Part shown: piece by piece, positions 10,836 through 23,930 of the stretch
Layout of the letters: each line of letters opens with the position of its first letter
How positions within the stretch are numbered: position 1 is the first letter of the stretch
Origin: Triplophysa rosa
Lineage: Eukaryota > Chordata > Actinopteri > Cypriniformes > Nemacheilidae
Direction of reading: 5' to 3'
Assembly (NCBI RefSeq): GCF_024868665.1
Contig: NC_079890.1
Location: 3,156,093 to 3,220,092 of the forward strand
DNA: 64,000 nt
Program-made: the position numbers and the translations under genes
Notes under the pieces: model-generated
Seen by the model: only the letters and a program-made list of their open reading frames with translations
Databases searched by the model: none
What the model was told of the DNA's origin: nothing

Positions 10836-13049
10836 TGATAATTTACCCTAAAATGAAAATTCTGTCATCAATTACTCACCCTCTTGTATTTCAAACCTGT
10901 GTGACTTTCTTTCTTCTGCAGAACACAAAAGAAGATATTTTGAAGAATGTTGGTATTATGAGGAAATTATCACCACTGACCCGACATTGACTTCAGGTGA
11001 GACCTTACTTTCATTTACCCGAATATTAGCAAACTACTGAAAAACAAGTAAACCAGGTTTACAGATGGTGTAAAACTAGCTAAATATAAAAAAGCATGTT
11101 TTGTTGTACAGGTGGCAGGTACATCTGGGACAATCCTCAATATAGTGGATGTATGTATTTGACTACAAGTAGCCTCAAGACATCCAAATACTTCAGTTTG
11201 TCACATACGCTGAAAAAACATAACTTTGGACTAACTTAAAGAAACAATGTAATACTGTAACTGAACATGAATCATTCACTTGAATAGATTATATTAATTG
11301 AACATGATTTATTCTCATTACTGTAAATTATTTTGAAGCTGAATGGACACAAGCTGTTTTAGTTAAACTATTAAGGAGATTCACATCATCATTTTTTTAT
11401 TAAAGTAAAAATTATTTTCTTTACTTTTACATGTGCAAAGCTCATATAGACCAATTTGGAGTCGACGTCACGATAACGTCACTGCCAGCTGCGCGTGCAT
11501 ACTGGTGGCAGAAAAACAGTGGAAACAAAGCAATGAACGAAACGTAGGAGACAATTCCTTCAAAAATGTGTTTTAGTGTTATTGAATATCAGAATAGGAA
11601 TGGCAAAAATTATGGTGTTATTTCCTATGGAATTCCGTTGTTGAATATGACATTTTAAGCTAAACAAGCCATTAAACGAACAGGCTGGACTGAATAAATC
11701 ATTTGGAATACTCGTTTCTCTGTGTTTATTTTATTTCAGGTAAGGTTTTCTATACAGTTTATCACACACAAATGCAAAATGAATTATGTAACGTTAGTTA
11801 TATAAGAACAATAATTTAGATGCTTTCTGCCACCAGTTCAGCTCCGCCCACAGACTGTTAGCAAACAAAAGATTGGTCTATATAGGGTAGATACAGTGGA
11901 GTCAGCTATAATGAAACAGCCAATTAAACTTTTAAAAAATTAGTTGAAGTCATTTTAACATATTATTTTGATACGTTGCTATAACTTGTAAGCAACCAAG
12001 TGTGATGTTACATGTGACATTAATAAACTCTGTGGTAACCAGCACATGGATCATGGAATGACTTGAAAGAAGATGGGCTCATAATTAAAACCCACCAAAC
12101 CAATATGACTTTTATGCCATTATGGTATATATACACATAGCTTAATATATCGAATTATCATAATACAAAATAACACTTTCTGAAAAGTTAAAAATAATAA
12201 GAGTCACATTTTTTAATACTATTGGCGGTGGTATTTTGAGAGAAAAATTAAGTGACTAGATGATGAAATTTGTAGGCCTACTCTTGCAAACAATTTTGTG
12301 CTCTAGTAATTTCATTTTTGGTGTTTATAGATATTAATGGTGATGATAAAGGGCACACACACAGCACATAATAAATGAGATCACACAGTAAAATTGCCAG
12401 TGTTAAAAAAAGGTCAAATTAACACGCACCGTGTATATATAATTCACACTCTGGTGTGGATTATATAAACACTGTGAGTGTTAATTTGACCTTTTTAACA
12501 CTGGCGATTTTGCTGTGCAGTTGATCACAACAGAGCATCAATTTAAGCTTTTAAAGAAGCTAACGTGATTACGTTTAACGTGAAATTATTATTATAAGCA
12601 CGCGCCTGCATGTACACGTGTGTGTGTTGCGCAGGAGTCGAAGCGGAGGTCTGATTAGATGATTACTAGCGGAAACAGCACTACGTTATCGATCTTTATC
12701 CCACTTCCGTAAGTCTACAGGTCTATTGCTTAATAATGCAGGCTCGTGATTGTTGAATTAATACTTTAAATAAAGTTGATTAGAACTGAACAAAAAGTCA
12801 TGGTTGATTTCTGGATGCCAGATCTATTGTCTATGATCTAGATATTGTGAGGACTGAAGGTTCAGCGTGAACATCAAGGGTACAGGAGGTGATGTGTCCT
12901 CACAGTTAACTCTCATCCTGCTGCTGCTGATAATACTGCCCTACATCATCTCATGACATTCATTTGTGAAATCAGGACATTACAGTTTACTCCATGAGAG
13001 ATCTGAGAGGAGAACAGAAGATGTGTTCACGATCTCGATCTGGAGCATG
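10836..13049. repeat. Duplicated flank L, copy 1
   Basis: Nearly identical to 15068-17594 and, at its end (12777-13049), to 18715-18987. It starts with a common cyprinid MITE (sequence around AAAATGAAAATTCTGTCATC) and ends at CTGGAGCATG, where an LTR element begins. It contains a small perfect-arm MITE (12384-12519). Compared with copy 2 it lacks about 328 bp at 12043 and carries a 33-bp inversion at 11914-11946. No gene was recognised. Confidence 0.85.
12384..12519. mobile_element. MITE with long terminal inverted repeats
   Basis: The arms (AGTGTTAAAAAAAGGTCAAA on the left, its near reverse complement on the right) extend about 45 bp and flank a short centre. The same element is present at 16929-17064 in the duplicate. 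It would fold into a long hairpin. Confidence 0.7.
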
Positions 13050-14434
13050 TGTCATGAACTGGTGAGGTGCAAGGACAGAGGACCCAAACGCAGACAGCGG
13101 GTAAGGGGTTAACAAGACATTTTAATAAAACAAAACAAAACAAAACAAAAACCCATGAGGGGGTAACATAATAGAACAAGGGAAGATCACGACATGACAA
13201 GACAGGACTAAGGCTAACTACACTGAAACCAGACTGGAGATAACAAACAAGGACTACAATTAACTAAACTAGACTTGACAGGGAACAAGAACTCACCAGA
13301 CAAATAACACGAATGACAATGAACCAGCACAGAACAGAAAACACAAGGGCATTATAAAGGGGATAAATCAAGAGGGGAACAGGTGAAGGGCATGAAACAA
13401 TAAACGTGCAATAACGAGGAGATGAGAGGGCGGGAACAGAGACGAGACCGGAGAGAGTATGGCAAGCCAAAAGGGCCAAAATTAACTCCCTCCACATGAA
13501 ACATGGGGTTCCGTCATGGTTCTGCCTCTCTTGTCATGTCTTTCTTGGTCTCGTGGCAGAACCGTGACAGAAGCCCCTCCTTAAGGAGCGGCAACCTGAC
13601 GCTCCTCAAGGCAACTAACAGGACTAGACAGACAACGACACAGACAAAAAAAAGGCAACATGATAAATACAATACAAAAACACAAGAGTCCGAGGAGGAA
13701 GTCCAGACAAAGGCAAAACAGGGGAACATAAAAGTCCACACAAGGACACGGACTGGATTGCCGGCTGACACGGACAGGATTGCTGGCTGGATTGCCGGCT
13801 GCACCGGACTGGATGACTGGCTGGAGAGCCAGGGGATCTGTGGTGGGACAGGACACCGGCAGCCTCTACCCTGGAGGGGAATCCGACGGCCTCGACCCTG
13901 GAAAGGAGCCCGGCGGCCTCGACCCTGGACGGCAGCCCGGCGGCCCCGACCCTGGACGGGAGCCCGGCGGCCACGACCCTGGAGGGAAGTCCGGCGGCTC
14001 CGACCCTGGAGGGAAGTCCGGCGGCTCCGACCCTGGAGGGGAACCCGGTGGCATCAACCACCCCGCACGATCCTCTGTCTGCTGGGTCCTGGAATGGCTG
14101 GTTCATTCTGTCATGAATTGGTGAGGTGCAAGGACAGAGGACCCAAATGCAGACAGCGGGTAAGGGGTTAACAAGACATTTTAATAATAAAACAAAACAA
14201 AAACCCACGAGGGTGTAACATAATAAAACAAGGGAAGATCACGACATGACAAGACAGGACTAAGACTAACTACACTGAAACCAGACTGGAGATATAAACA
14301 AGGACTACAATTAACTAAACTAGACTTGACAGGGAACAAGAACTCACCAGACAAATAACACGAATGACAATGAACCAGCACAGAACAGAAAACACAAGGG
14401 CATTATAAAGGGGATAAATCAAGAGGGGAACAGG
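13050..14434 (-). mobile_element. Non-autonomous LTR retrotransposon (5' LTR cut by gap)
   Basis: The left LTR is 13050-13569 (TGTCATG to CCGTGACA). The interior is 13570-14108. The right LTR starts at 14109 and runs into the gap. Read on the minus strand, a purine-rich AAGGAGGGG tract lies just before the LTR at 13569, as a polypurine tract should, so that LTR is the 3' one. The interior has no RT or integrase. It carries a GC-rich 27-bp minisatellite at 13868-14045 that keeps frames open, with a first minus-strand ATG about two bases from the 5' LTR. It depends on other elements for mobility. Confidence 0.8.
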
Positions 14435-15067
14435 NNNNNNNNNNNNNNNNNNNNNNNNNNNNNNNNNNNNNNNNNNNNNNNNNNNNNNNNNNNNNNNNNN
14501 NNNNNNNNNNNNNNNNNNNNNNNNNNNNNNNNNNNNNNNNNNNNNNNNNNNNNNNNNNNNNNNNNNNNNNNNNNNNNNNNNNNNNNNNNNNNNNNNNNNN
14601 NNNNNNNNNNNNNNNNNNNNNNNNNNNNNNNNNNNNNNNNNNNNNNNNNNNNNNNNNNNNNNNNNNNNNNNNNNNNNNNNNNNNNNNNNNNNNNNNNNNN
14701 NNNNNNNNNNNNNNNNNNNNNNNNNNNNNNNNNNNNNNNNNNNNNNNNNNNNNNNNNNNNNNNNNNNNNNNNNNNNNNNNNNNNNNNNNNNNNNNNNNNN
14801 NNNNNNNNNNNNNNNNNNNNNNNNNNNNNNNNNNNNNNNNNNNNNNNNNNNNNNNNNNNNNNNNNNNNNNNNNNNNNNNNNNNNNNNNNNNNNNNNNNNN
14901 NNNNNNNNNNNNNNNNNNNNNNNNNNNNNNNNNNNNNNNNNNNNNNNNNNNNNNNNNNNNNNNNNNNNNNNNNNNNNNNNNNNNNNNNNNNNNNNNNNNN
15001 NNNNNNNNNNNNNNNNNNNNNNNNNNNNNNNNNNNNNNNNNNNNNNNNNNNNNNNNNNNNNNNNNNN
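14435..15067. other. Assembly gap (633 N)
   Basis: A sized gap inside the right LTR of the element at 13050. The tandem duplicates on either side make this a difficult region to assemble. Confidence 0.95.
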
Positions 15068-17594
15068 AAAATGAAAATTCTGTCATCATTTACTCACCCT
15101 CTTGTATTTCAAACCTGTGTGACTTTCTTTCTTCTGCAGAACACAAAAGAAGATATTTTGAAGAATGTTGGTATTATGAGGAAATTATCACCACTGACCC
15201 GACATTGACTTCAGGTGAGACCTTACTTTCATTTACCCGAATATTAGCCAACTACTGAAAAACAAGTAAACCAGGTTTACAGATGGTGTAAAACTAGCTA
15301 AATATAAAAAAGCATGTTTTGTTGTACAGGTGGCAGGTACATCTGGGACAATCCTCAATATAGTGGATGTATGTATTTGACTACAAGTAGCCTCAAGACA
15401 TCCAAATACTTCAGTTTGTCACATACGCTGAAAAAACATAACTTTGGACTAACTTAAAGAAACAATGTAATACTGTAACTGAACATGAATCATTCACTTG
15501 AATAGATTATATTAATTGAACATGATTTATTCTCATTACTGTAATTTATTTTGAAGCTGAATGGACACAAGCTGTTTTAGTTAAACTATTAAGGAGATTC
15601 ACATCATCATTTTTTTATTAAAGTAAAAATTATTTTCTTTACTTTTACATGTGCAAAGCTCATATAGACCAATTTGGAGTCGACGTCACGATAACGTCAC
15701 TGCCAGCTGCGCGTGCATACTGGTGGCAGAAAAACAGTGGAAACAAAGCAATGAACGAAACGTAGGAGACAATTCCTTCAAAAATGTGTTTTCGTGTTAT
15801 TGAATATCAGAATAGGAATGGCAAAAATTATGGTGTTATTTCCTATGGAATTCCGTTGTTGAATATGACATTTTAAGCTAAACAAGCCATTAAACGAACA
15901 GGCTGGACTGAATAAATCATTTGGAATACTCGTTTCTCTGTGTTTATTTTATTTCAGGTAAGGTTTTCTATACAGTTTATCACACACAAATGCAAAATGA
16001 ATTATGTAACGTTAGTTATATAAGAACAATAATTTAGATGCTTTCTGCCACCAGTTCAGCTCCGCCCACAGACTGTTAGCAAACAAATGATTGGTCTATA
16101 TAGGGTAGATACAGTGGAGTCAGCTATAATGCAACTAATTTTTTAAAAGTTTAATTGGCTATTTAAGTCATTTTAACATATTATTTTGATAAGTTGCTAT
16201 AACTTGTAAGCAACCAAGTGTGATGTTACATGTGACATTAATAAACTCTGTGGTAACCTTTGTTGCTTGAGTAATACTACTTAAATTAAATTTTTGTTAA
16301 AGCAGAGTGTCATTTACTATTAGCCAGGTTAAAAACAGAAACACTGGTTTTCAAAATGCCCTTTGGTTCATATTTTGTTGTATTGGCTGGAATGAAATCC
16401 AGTCATTCAAAAGTTGAAATATGTACATAAAAGAGATTCTTTCATAACATCTAAATAAAACATTTTATCAATGTAAAACACATTTTAGAATAAGAAAAAT
16501 GTTGTACATGTGCAGTGCATCATATAAGTTTTAGATAGGTAAATAATAGATACATATTTGTGTCACTATTATTATTTCCATATGCAGCACATGGATCATG
16601 GAATGACTTGAAAGAAGATGGGCTCATACTTAAAACCCACCAAACCAATATGACTTTTATGCCATTATGGTATATATACACATAGCTTAATATATCGAAT
16701 TATCATAATACAAAATAACACTTTCTGAAAAGTTAAAAATAATAAGAGTCACATTTTTTAATTCTATTGGCGGTGGTATTTTGAGAGAAAAATTAAGTGA
16801 CTAGATGATGAAATTTGTAGGCCTACTCTTGCAAACAATTTTGTGCTCTAGTAATTTCATTTTTGGTGTTTATAGATATTAATGGTGATGATAAAGGGCA
16901 CACACACAGCACATAATAAATGAGATCACACAGTAAAATTGCCAGTGTTAAAAAAAGGTCAAATTAACACGCACCGTGTATATATAATTCACACTCTGGT
17001 GTGGATTATATAAACACTGTGAGTGTTAATTTGACCTTTTTAACACTGGCGATTTTGCTGTGCAGTTGATCACAACAGAGCATCAATTTAAGCTTTTAAA
17101 GAAGCTAACGTGATTACGTTTAACGTGAAATTATTATTATAAGCACGCGCCTGCATGTACACGTGTGTGTGTTGCGCAGGAGTCGAAGCGGAGGTCTGAT
17201 TAGATGATTACTAGCGGAAACAGCACTACGTTATCGATCTTTATCCCACTTCCGTAAGTCTACAGGTCTATTGCTTAATAATGCAGGCTCGTGATTGTTG
17301 AATTAATACTTTAAATAAAGTTGATTAGAACTGAACAAAAAGTCATGGTTGATTTCTGGATGCCAGATCTATTGTCTATGATCTAGATATTGTGAGGACT
17401 GAAGGTTCAGCGTGAACATCAAGGGTACAGGAGGTGATGTGTCCTCACAGTTTACTCTCATCCTGCTGCTGCTGATAATACTGCCCTACATCATCTCATG
17501 ACATTCATTTGTGAAATCAGGACATTACAGTTTACTCCATGAGAGATCTGAGAGGAGAACAGAAGATGTGTTCACGATCTCGATCTGGAGCATG
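15068..17594. repeat. Duplicated flank L, copy 2
   Basis: Aligns with 10850-13049 over its length with few substitutions. It differs in three ways: an additional approximately 328 bp at 16258-16586, the 33-bp segment 16132-16164 in opposite orientation, and the MITE copy at 16929-17064. It ends at the same CTGGAGCATG junction with an LTR element. No gene was recognised. Confidence 0.85.
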
Positions 17595-18713
17595 TGTCAT
17601 GAACTGGTGAGGTGCAAGGACAGAGGACCCAAACGCAGACAGCGGGTAAGGGGTTAACAAGACATTTTAATAAAACAAAACAAAACAAAACAAAAACCCA
17701 TGAGGGGGTAACATAATAGAACAAGGGAAGATCACGACATGACAAGACAGGACTAAGGCTAACTACACTGAAACCAGACTGGAGATAACAAACAAGGACT
17801 ACAATTAACTAAACTAGACTTGACAGGGAACAAGAACTCACCAGACAAATAACACGAATGACAATGAACCAGCACAGAACAGAAAACACAAGGGCATTAT
17901 AAAGGGGATAAATCAAGAGGGGAACAGGTGAAGGGCATGAAACAATAAACGTGCAATAACGAGGAGATGAGAGGGCGGGAACAGAGACGAGACCGGAGAG
18001 AGTATGGCAAGCCAAAAGGGCCAAAATTAACTCCCTCCACATGAAACATGGGGTTCCGTCATGGTTCTGCCTCTCTTGTCATGTCTTTCTTGGTCTCGTG
18101 GCAGAACCGTGACAGAAGCCCCTCCTTAAGGAGCGGCAACCTGACGCTCCTCAAGGCAACTAACAGGACTAGACAGACAACGACACAGACAAAAAAAAGG
18201 CAACATGATAAATACAATACAAAAACACAAGAGTCCGAGGAGGAAGTCCAGACAAAGGCAAAACAGGGGAACATAAAAGTCCACACAAGGACACGGACTG
18301 GATTGCCGGCTGACACGGACAGGATTGCTGGCTGGATTGCCGGCTGCACCGGACTGGATGACTGGCTGGAGAGCCAGGGGATCTGTGGTGGGACAGGACA
18401 CCGGCAGCCTCTACCCTGGAGGGGAATCCGACGGCCTCGACCCTGGAAAGGAGCCCGGCGGCCTCGACCCTGGACGGCAGCCCGGCGGCCCCGACCCTGG
18501 ACGGGAGCCCGGCGGCCACGACCCTGGAGGGAAGTCCGGCGGCTCCGACCCTGGAGGGAAGTCCGGCGGCTCCGACCCTGGAGGGGAACCCGGTGGCATC
18601 AACCACCCCGCACGATCCTCTGTCTGCTGGGTCCTGGAATGGCTGGTTCATTCTGTCATGAATTGGTGAGGTGCAAGGACAGAGGACCCAAATGCAGACA
18701 GCGGGTAAGGGGT
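17595..18713 (-). mobile_element. Duplicate non-autonomous LTR element, truncated
   Basis: LTR 17595-18114 and interior 18115-18653 are essentially identical to 13050-14108. The second LTR starts at 18654 and stops after about 60 bp at 18713, where it joins a third copy of flank L. The broken LTR marks a recombination breakpoint. Confidence 0.85.
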
Positions 18714-18987
18714 ATGATTAGAACTGAACAAAAAGTCATGGTTGATTTCTGGATGCCAGATCTATTGTCTATGATCTAGATATTGTGAGGACTGAAGGTT
18801 CAGCGTGAACATCAAGGGTACAGGAGGTGATGTGTCCTCACAGTTCACTCTCATCCTGCTGCTGCTGGTAATACTGCCCTACATCATCTCATGACATTCA
18901 TTTGTGAAATCAGGACATTACAGTTAACTCCATGAGAGATCTGAGAGGAGAACAGAAGATGTGTTCACGATCTCGATCTGGAGCATG
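18714..18987. repeat. Duplicated flank L, copy 3 (partial)
   Basis: Matches the last roughly 270 bp of flank L (12777-13049, 17322-17594), again ending at CTGGAGCATG before an LTR. Confidence 0.85.
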
Positions 18988-20518
18988 TGTCATGAATTGG
19001 TGAGGTGCAAGGACAGAGGACCCAAACGCAGACAGCAGGTAAGGGGTTAACAAGACATTTTAATAATAAAACAAGACAAAAACCCACGAGGGGGTAACAT
19101 AATAAAACGAGGGAAGATCACGACATGACAAGACAGGACTAAGACTAACTACACTGAAACCAGACTGGAGATAACATAAACAAGGACTACAATTAACTAA
19201 ACTAGATTTGACAGGGAACAAGAACTCACCAGACAAATAACACGAATGACAATGAACCAGCACGGGACAGAAAACACAAGGGCATTATAAAGGGGATAAA
19301 TCAAGAGGGGAACAGGAAGGGCATGAAACAATAAACGAGCAATAACGAGGAGATGAGAGGGCGGGAACAGAGACGACCGGAGAGAGTATGGCAAGCCAAA
19401 AGGGCCAAAATTAACTCCCTCCACATGAAACATGGGGTTCCGTCATGGTTCTGCCTCTCTTGTCATGTCTTTCTTGGTCTCGTGGCAGAACTGTGACAGA
19501 AGCCCCTCCTTGAGGAGCGGCAACCTGACGCTCCTCAAGGCAACTAACAGGACTAGACAGACAACAACACAGACAAAAACAAGGCAACATGATAAATACA
19601 ATACAAAAACACAAGAGTCCGAGGAGGAAGTCCAGACAAAGGCAAAACAGGGGAACACAAAAGTCCACACAAGGACACGGACTGGATTGCCGGCTGACAC
19701 GGACTGGATTGCTGGCTGGATTGCCGGCTGCACCGGACTGGACGACCGGCTGCACCGGACTGGATGACCGGCTGGAGAGCCAGGGGATCTGTGGTGGGAC
19801 AGGACACCGGCAGCCTCTACCCTGGAGGGGAATCCGACAGCCTCAACCCTGGAAAGGAGCCCGGCGGCCTCGACCCTGGACGGGAGCCCTTCAGCTCCGA
19901 CCCTGGAGGGCAGTCCGGCGGCTCCGACCCTGGAGGGGAACCCGGTGGCATCAACCACCCCGCACGATCCTCTGTCTGCTGGGTCCTGGAATGGCTGGTT
20001 CATTCTGTCATGAATTGGTGAGGTGCAAGGACAGAGAACCCAAATGCAGACAGCGGGTAAGGGGTTAACAAGACATTTTAATAATAAAACAAAACAAAAA
20101 CTCATGAGGGGGTAACATAATAAAACAAGGGAAGATCACGACATGACAAGACAGGACTAAGACTAACTACACTGAAACCAGACTGGAGATAACATAAACA
20201 AGGACTACAATTAACTAAACTAGATTTGACAGGGAACAAGAACTCACCAGACAAATAACACGAATGACAATGAACCAGCACGGGACAGAAAACACAAGGG
20301 CATTATAAAGGGGATAAATCAAGAGGGGAACAGGTGAAGGGAATGAAACAATAAACGAGGAATAACGAGGAGATGAGTGGGCGGGAACAGAGACGACCGG
20401 AGAGAGTATGGCAAGCCAAAAGGGCCAAAATTACCTCCCTCCACATGAAACATGGGGTTCCGTCATGGTTCTGCCTCTCTTGTCATGTCTTTCTTGGTCT
20501 CGTGGCAGAACCATGACA
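18988..20518 (-). mobile_element. Complete non-autonomous LTR retrotransposon
   Basis: LTRs are 18988-19498 and 20006-20518 around an interior of about 507 bp. The possible target duplication is GCATG (left) against GCGTG (right), one mismatch. The minisatellite (about 19830-19945) has fewer units than the sister copies. The right flank, starting at 20519, is the same as after the LTRs ending at 2853 and 4474, and the left flank is the same as at 13050 and 17595. This copy therefore shows both original borders of the ancestral insertion. Confidence 0.85.
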
Positions 20519-22242
20519 GCGTGTAAACATTTTAGCAAAGCTTCTTGTTATTCCATGTCTCTGCTTCACCTGTTGATGCTGATAGAAAAATGCTGGGTCA
20601 TTTAGTAAAACAGTTGAGACGAGTTCAAGAGACCTTTTAGATGTTTAATATCAAAAGGATGCAAAATGGGATGGGAAAATAGAGATGTCTGTTCAAACCT
20701 GGCTTTTATATGATTAAAAAAGCACAAATTAATTTTCTGTAATGTTTTCATTTGTTCAAATCTGAAGATACAGTAACTTTCGGATCAACAGGAACTTATA
20801 TATATACACAGTATCTTACATTTAAAAAAGAAACCTATATATGAAAATAAACCTGAGATCTGAATATCAAACCTGGCACAAGAATTTAAAGCTGAAAGAC
20901 AATAATCAGACAATTATAGAAATGTATTCAGTTAATTAATCATAAATTAATCATATTTTGTAGACAATTCAATTTGTAATCATTTCAGATTTTGAGAGAT
21001 AATATTGGGGTGATATTTTCCACAAATATTTATTATTCTACAAAACTTTGATTTTATGTAGTATTTTACAGTATGTGTGTAAATTCATTTGTTGTAATGA
21101 ACAGGCGAGATGATCAGTGGGGCTGAATTTTTACCTTCATTATTAAGACATGGGCTGAAGTATGGAAAGAGTTTCTCAGTGAAAGTTTGACCAGTGAAAG
21201 AGTAGATATGAGATCTGTTGTCCACATCATCAAAACAGACCAGACCCTCCTCATAATCCACAAACACCCCCACCTTCTGTGGACTCACTCTCAGACACAG
21301 AGAGACACGGGGACCAGCACAGGCACAATAATCATTCTCATCCCTCAGCATCACAGCCCAGTGTCCATCCTGAGGACTCATTGTGATCATTCCCTTCCTG
21401 TTAACAGATTCTCTGACCACTCCTAAATCCCATTCAGTTTTCTCCTTCACCTGAACCTCAAAATAAAATCTCCCTGAGGAGAATCCCTCTTTTCCCAGAA
21501 CACAGACACATTTATCAAATCTCTCTGGATTATCTGGGAGTTCATGTCTAATGTCTCCAGGTTACACTTGTTTTCCATCTTCAGACAGGATGAGATTTGG
21601 ATGAGCTGTATCAGGATCCAGAGTCACATCCACTGAGAGAGAGATCAGAGAATATGAATCAATATGAAGATGTTGATGTGTTTATAACTGTAGAGGTGAG
21701 TATGTGTATGTCAAGTATTATTGTTAGTGAATGTGAAGATCACACATTGTACCTGCATACTGCTGCATCTTCCTCAACACTGTCAACACAAATCACAATA
21801 ACACATCATGAATAAATTAACTAAGAAACCTATAACCAATGACAGATAACAAGGATTTGTAACTATATTTCTATAGCAGATGTTTTACCAGTTTGAGTGA
21901 GTTTGTCATGTAGAGTCTCCTGCAGTTGAGTCAGAGCTCTCCTCAGAGTCTCCACACTCACATCACTCTTCATACTGATCTCAGACCAGTTCTTGGTGTG
22001 TGGAGGTCTGTACAGGGATGAGTCAATCTACAGCAGGAGAGACAGAGCATGTGTGTTAGCTGCACAATATGTGTCTGCCTGTCACAACAAAAGAGAAAAC
22101 AATGAATCTGCCCTGACCTGATGCTTCCAATATATGTCTGTAACATAACATCTGCTACTTAAATGTTTATTTTGCTTTTATAAATCTTTGTTTAAAATAT
22201 ACTCAATTTCTGTTTTTATATATTTACATATATTAAACCACT

Positions 22243-23119
22243 TTAAAGCAACAACGAGCCGTTTTTCGACCTTTTGCTGCCTCGCACACCTGGCTGAGCC
22301 ATGCGGCCGATCTCGAGGCCCGGAACCTTTCAGCAGGACTGCATTCTGAAACCATTTGAACATTTCCATCTCTCCACGCGCATATGGATATTGGTCCAGC
22401 ACAGAGCTCGCAAGTATCCAATTCTATATAGAGAATAGCTGCGTTAAGTTCGTGCCTCTTTGTTAAAGATGATTGTTATTGGTGTTCAGAAATGTTTTAC
22501 CTGCCTCGCGGCCATACTCTCTCTCTTTCTCTCTCTCTCTCTCTCTTTTTTTCTCCGCGCTCCCTAGTGCGTTTGTGTTTCATGTATTGTTTGTGTTTAT
22601 GCGATCATCATTATGTTTACCATGTAGAGTAACGTTTAATAAACAACCATATATTCACTTGTGATGGGTTTTATGTGCTCAACTCATATACTTGGTCCCT
22701 TAAACTGTGTTTGATTTACGCTACCTTTGCTCTAAATCCTGTTTGGTAAAGTCATTACTTATGGCCATGAGATAACGTAAAGTGTATAATATCATTGATG
22801 CATTTGCTGGACGAATACATACAAGTATTGTTATGCTTTATATTACTAATCAGAGACTGTAAAATATGTATATTTAATAATGATTATTATACGTATTTTC
22901 CTTTGAGCTAAAATAATTCCTTGACTGAAATTGATGTTTTAAATAACTCATTTCATGGATGTGATCTTGATAGATCTGGTGGAGAATCATATTTGGTCAG
23001 CTTAGCTCATCATTATTTTAACATGCAGCTAAAACTGTCACACTTCAGAGGGACATGGGTTGTTACAAAAACCACTACATGGGGTAACCATACACCAAAA
23101 CGGCTCGTTGTTGCTTTAA
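22243..23119. mobile_element. TTAA-flanked DNA transposon (piggyBac- or Kolobok-like ends)
   Basis: The terminal inverted repeats are 19 bp and perfect (AGCAACAACGAGCCGTTTT at 22247; its reverse complement ends at 23115), each flanked by TTAA. The interior has a CT microsatellite (about 22518-22550) and no transposase. It lies in intron 4 of TRIM gene B. TTAA duplications are characteristic of piggyBac and Kolobok families; which one is not decided here. Confidence 0.7.
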
Positions 23120-23179
23120 GTTGCACTACATACAGTACATCACACTTTATTAGGGCTTCTTTTGCTTCTGTTAGTATTA

Positions 23180-23930
23180 TTATTAGGGGCCAAGCCCCGA
23201 AGGGGCTATGGCCTCTATTGTTCTTGTCAGTATTATTATTATTCTTAACCAATGGTAGCCCTATGAACCATACGTAGGAAAATGGTGAAAATTGGCACAC
23301 TCGTAGAGGTGGTATTCATTAGTCCTGTGACCAAGTATGGGGTCTCTAGCACTCACTCTATAGAACCACCAGCAGTTCAAAAATGCACTTTTCAAACGGC
23401 TGTAACTTTTGAACCCATTGATGTACAAAAATTCTACTCGGCACACGTCACGCACTCTTCACACTCATCCCATTCCATGCCTTACACTAAGACTCCACCC
23501 ATTACAGTAGCGGCCATCTTGAAAAGTACAGTATTGCGTTTTTTCGCTTCTAGTCCTAGAAATTGTGACTGATTGTCACAAAAATCGGCTGGGACAATCT
23601 TTGGACGGAGCCGCATAGAAGAGATGCTCCGGAATGGAGATTTTTGCTGTTGCTCAAAAGTTACGACGCCACAAACTTTTCAAAGTTGACCCAAAAATGG
23701 ATCTTAGGCCGTATCTCAAACACTTATTGATCCATCGGTAAGAAACTTAGTACGCTTCATCGACACCTCAGACTGGGGGTCTTTGCCAAAATGTGGAACA
23801 GCGCCACCTATAGGTCGCGAGATTTGAAAAATGGCTATTTTTGCTCGTAACTTTTGAAATGTTTGTCAGAAAACCGAGATCTCGGTGTCTATGGATTCCT
23901 GCGATTACAATTCTGTCACGATTGGATGAT
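23180..23930. repeat. Fish interspersed repeat (GGGGCCAAGCCCC family)
   Basis: A segment with the palindromic GGGGCCAAGCCCCGAAGGGGC core and ATT repeats, followed by several hundred bases shared with 6315-6995 in gene A. This sequence type is abundant in teleost genomes. The intron of gene A has a shorter version without the palindrome. Confidence 0.5.

Noticed and set aside
13503..14208. Several long frames (Pro/Gly/Arg-rich) on both strands, repeated at 18048 and 19432
   Set aside because: They are translations of a 27-bp GC minisatellite inside an LTR element. All frames stay open because the unit length is a multiple of three.
14403..15089. 228-codon frame
   Set aside because: It is almost entirely N from the assembly gap.
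22921..23277. 118-codon frame
   Set aside because: Spans the end of the TTAA transposon and adjacent repeats; no domain and no counterpart in gene A.
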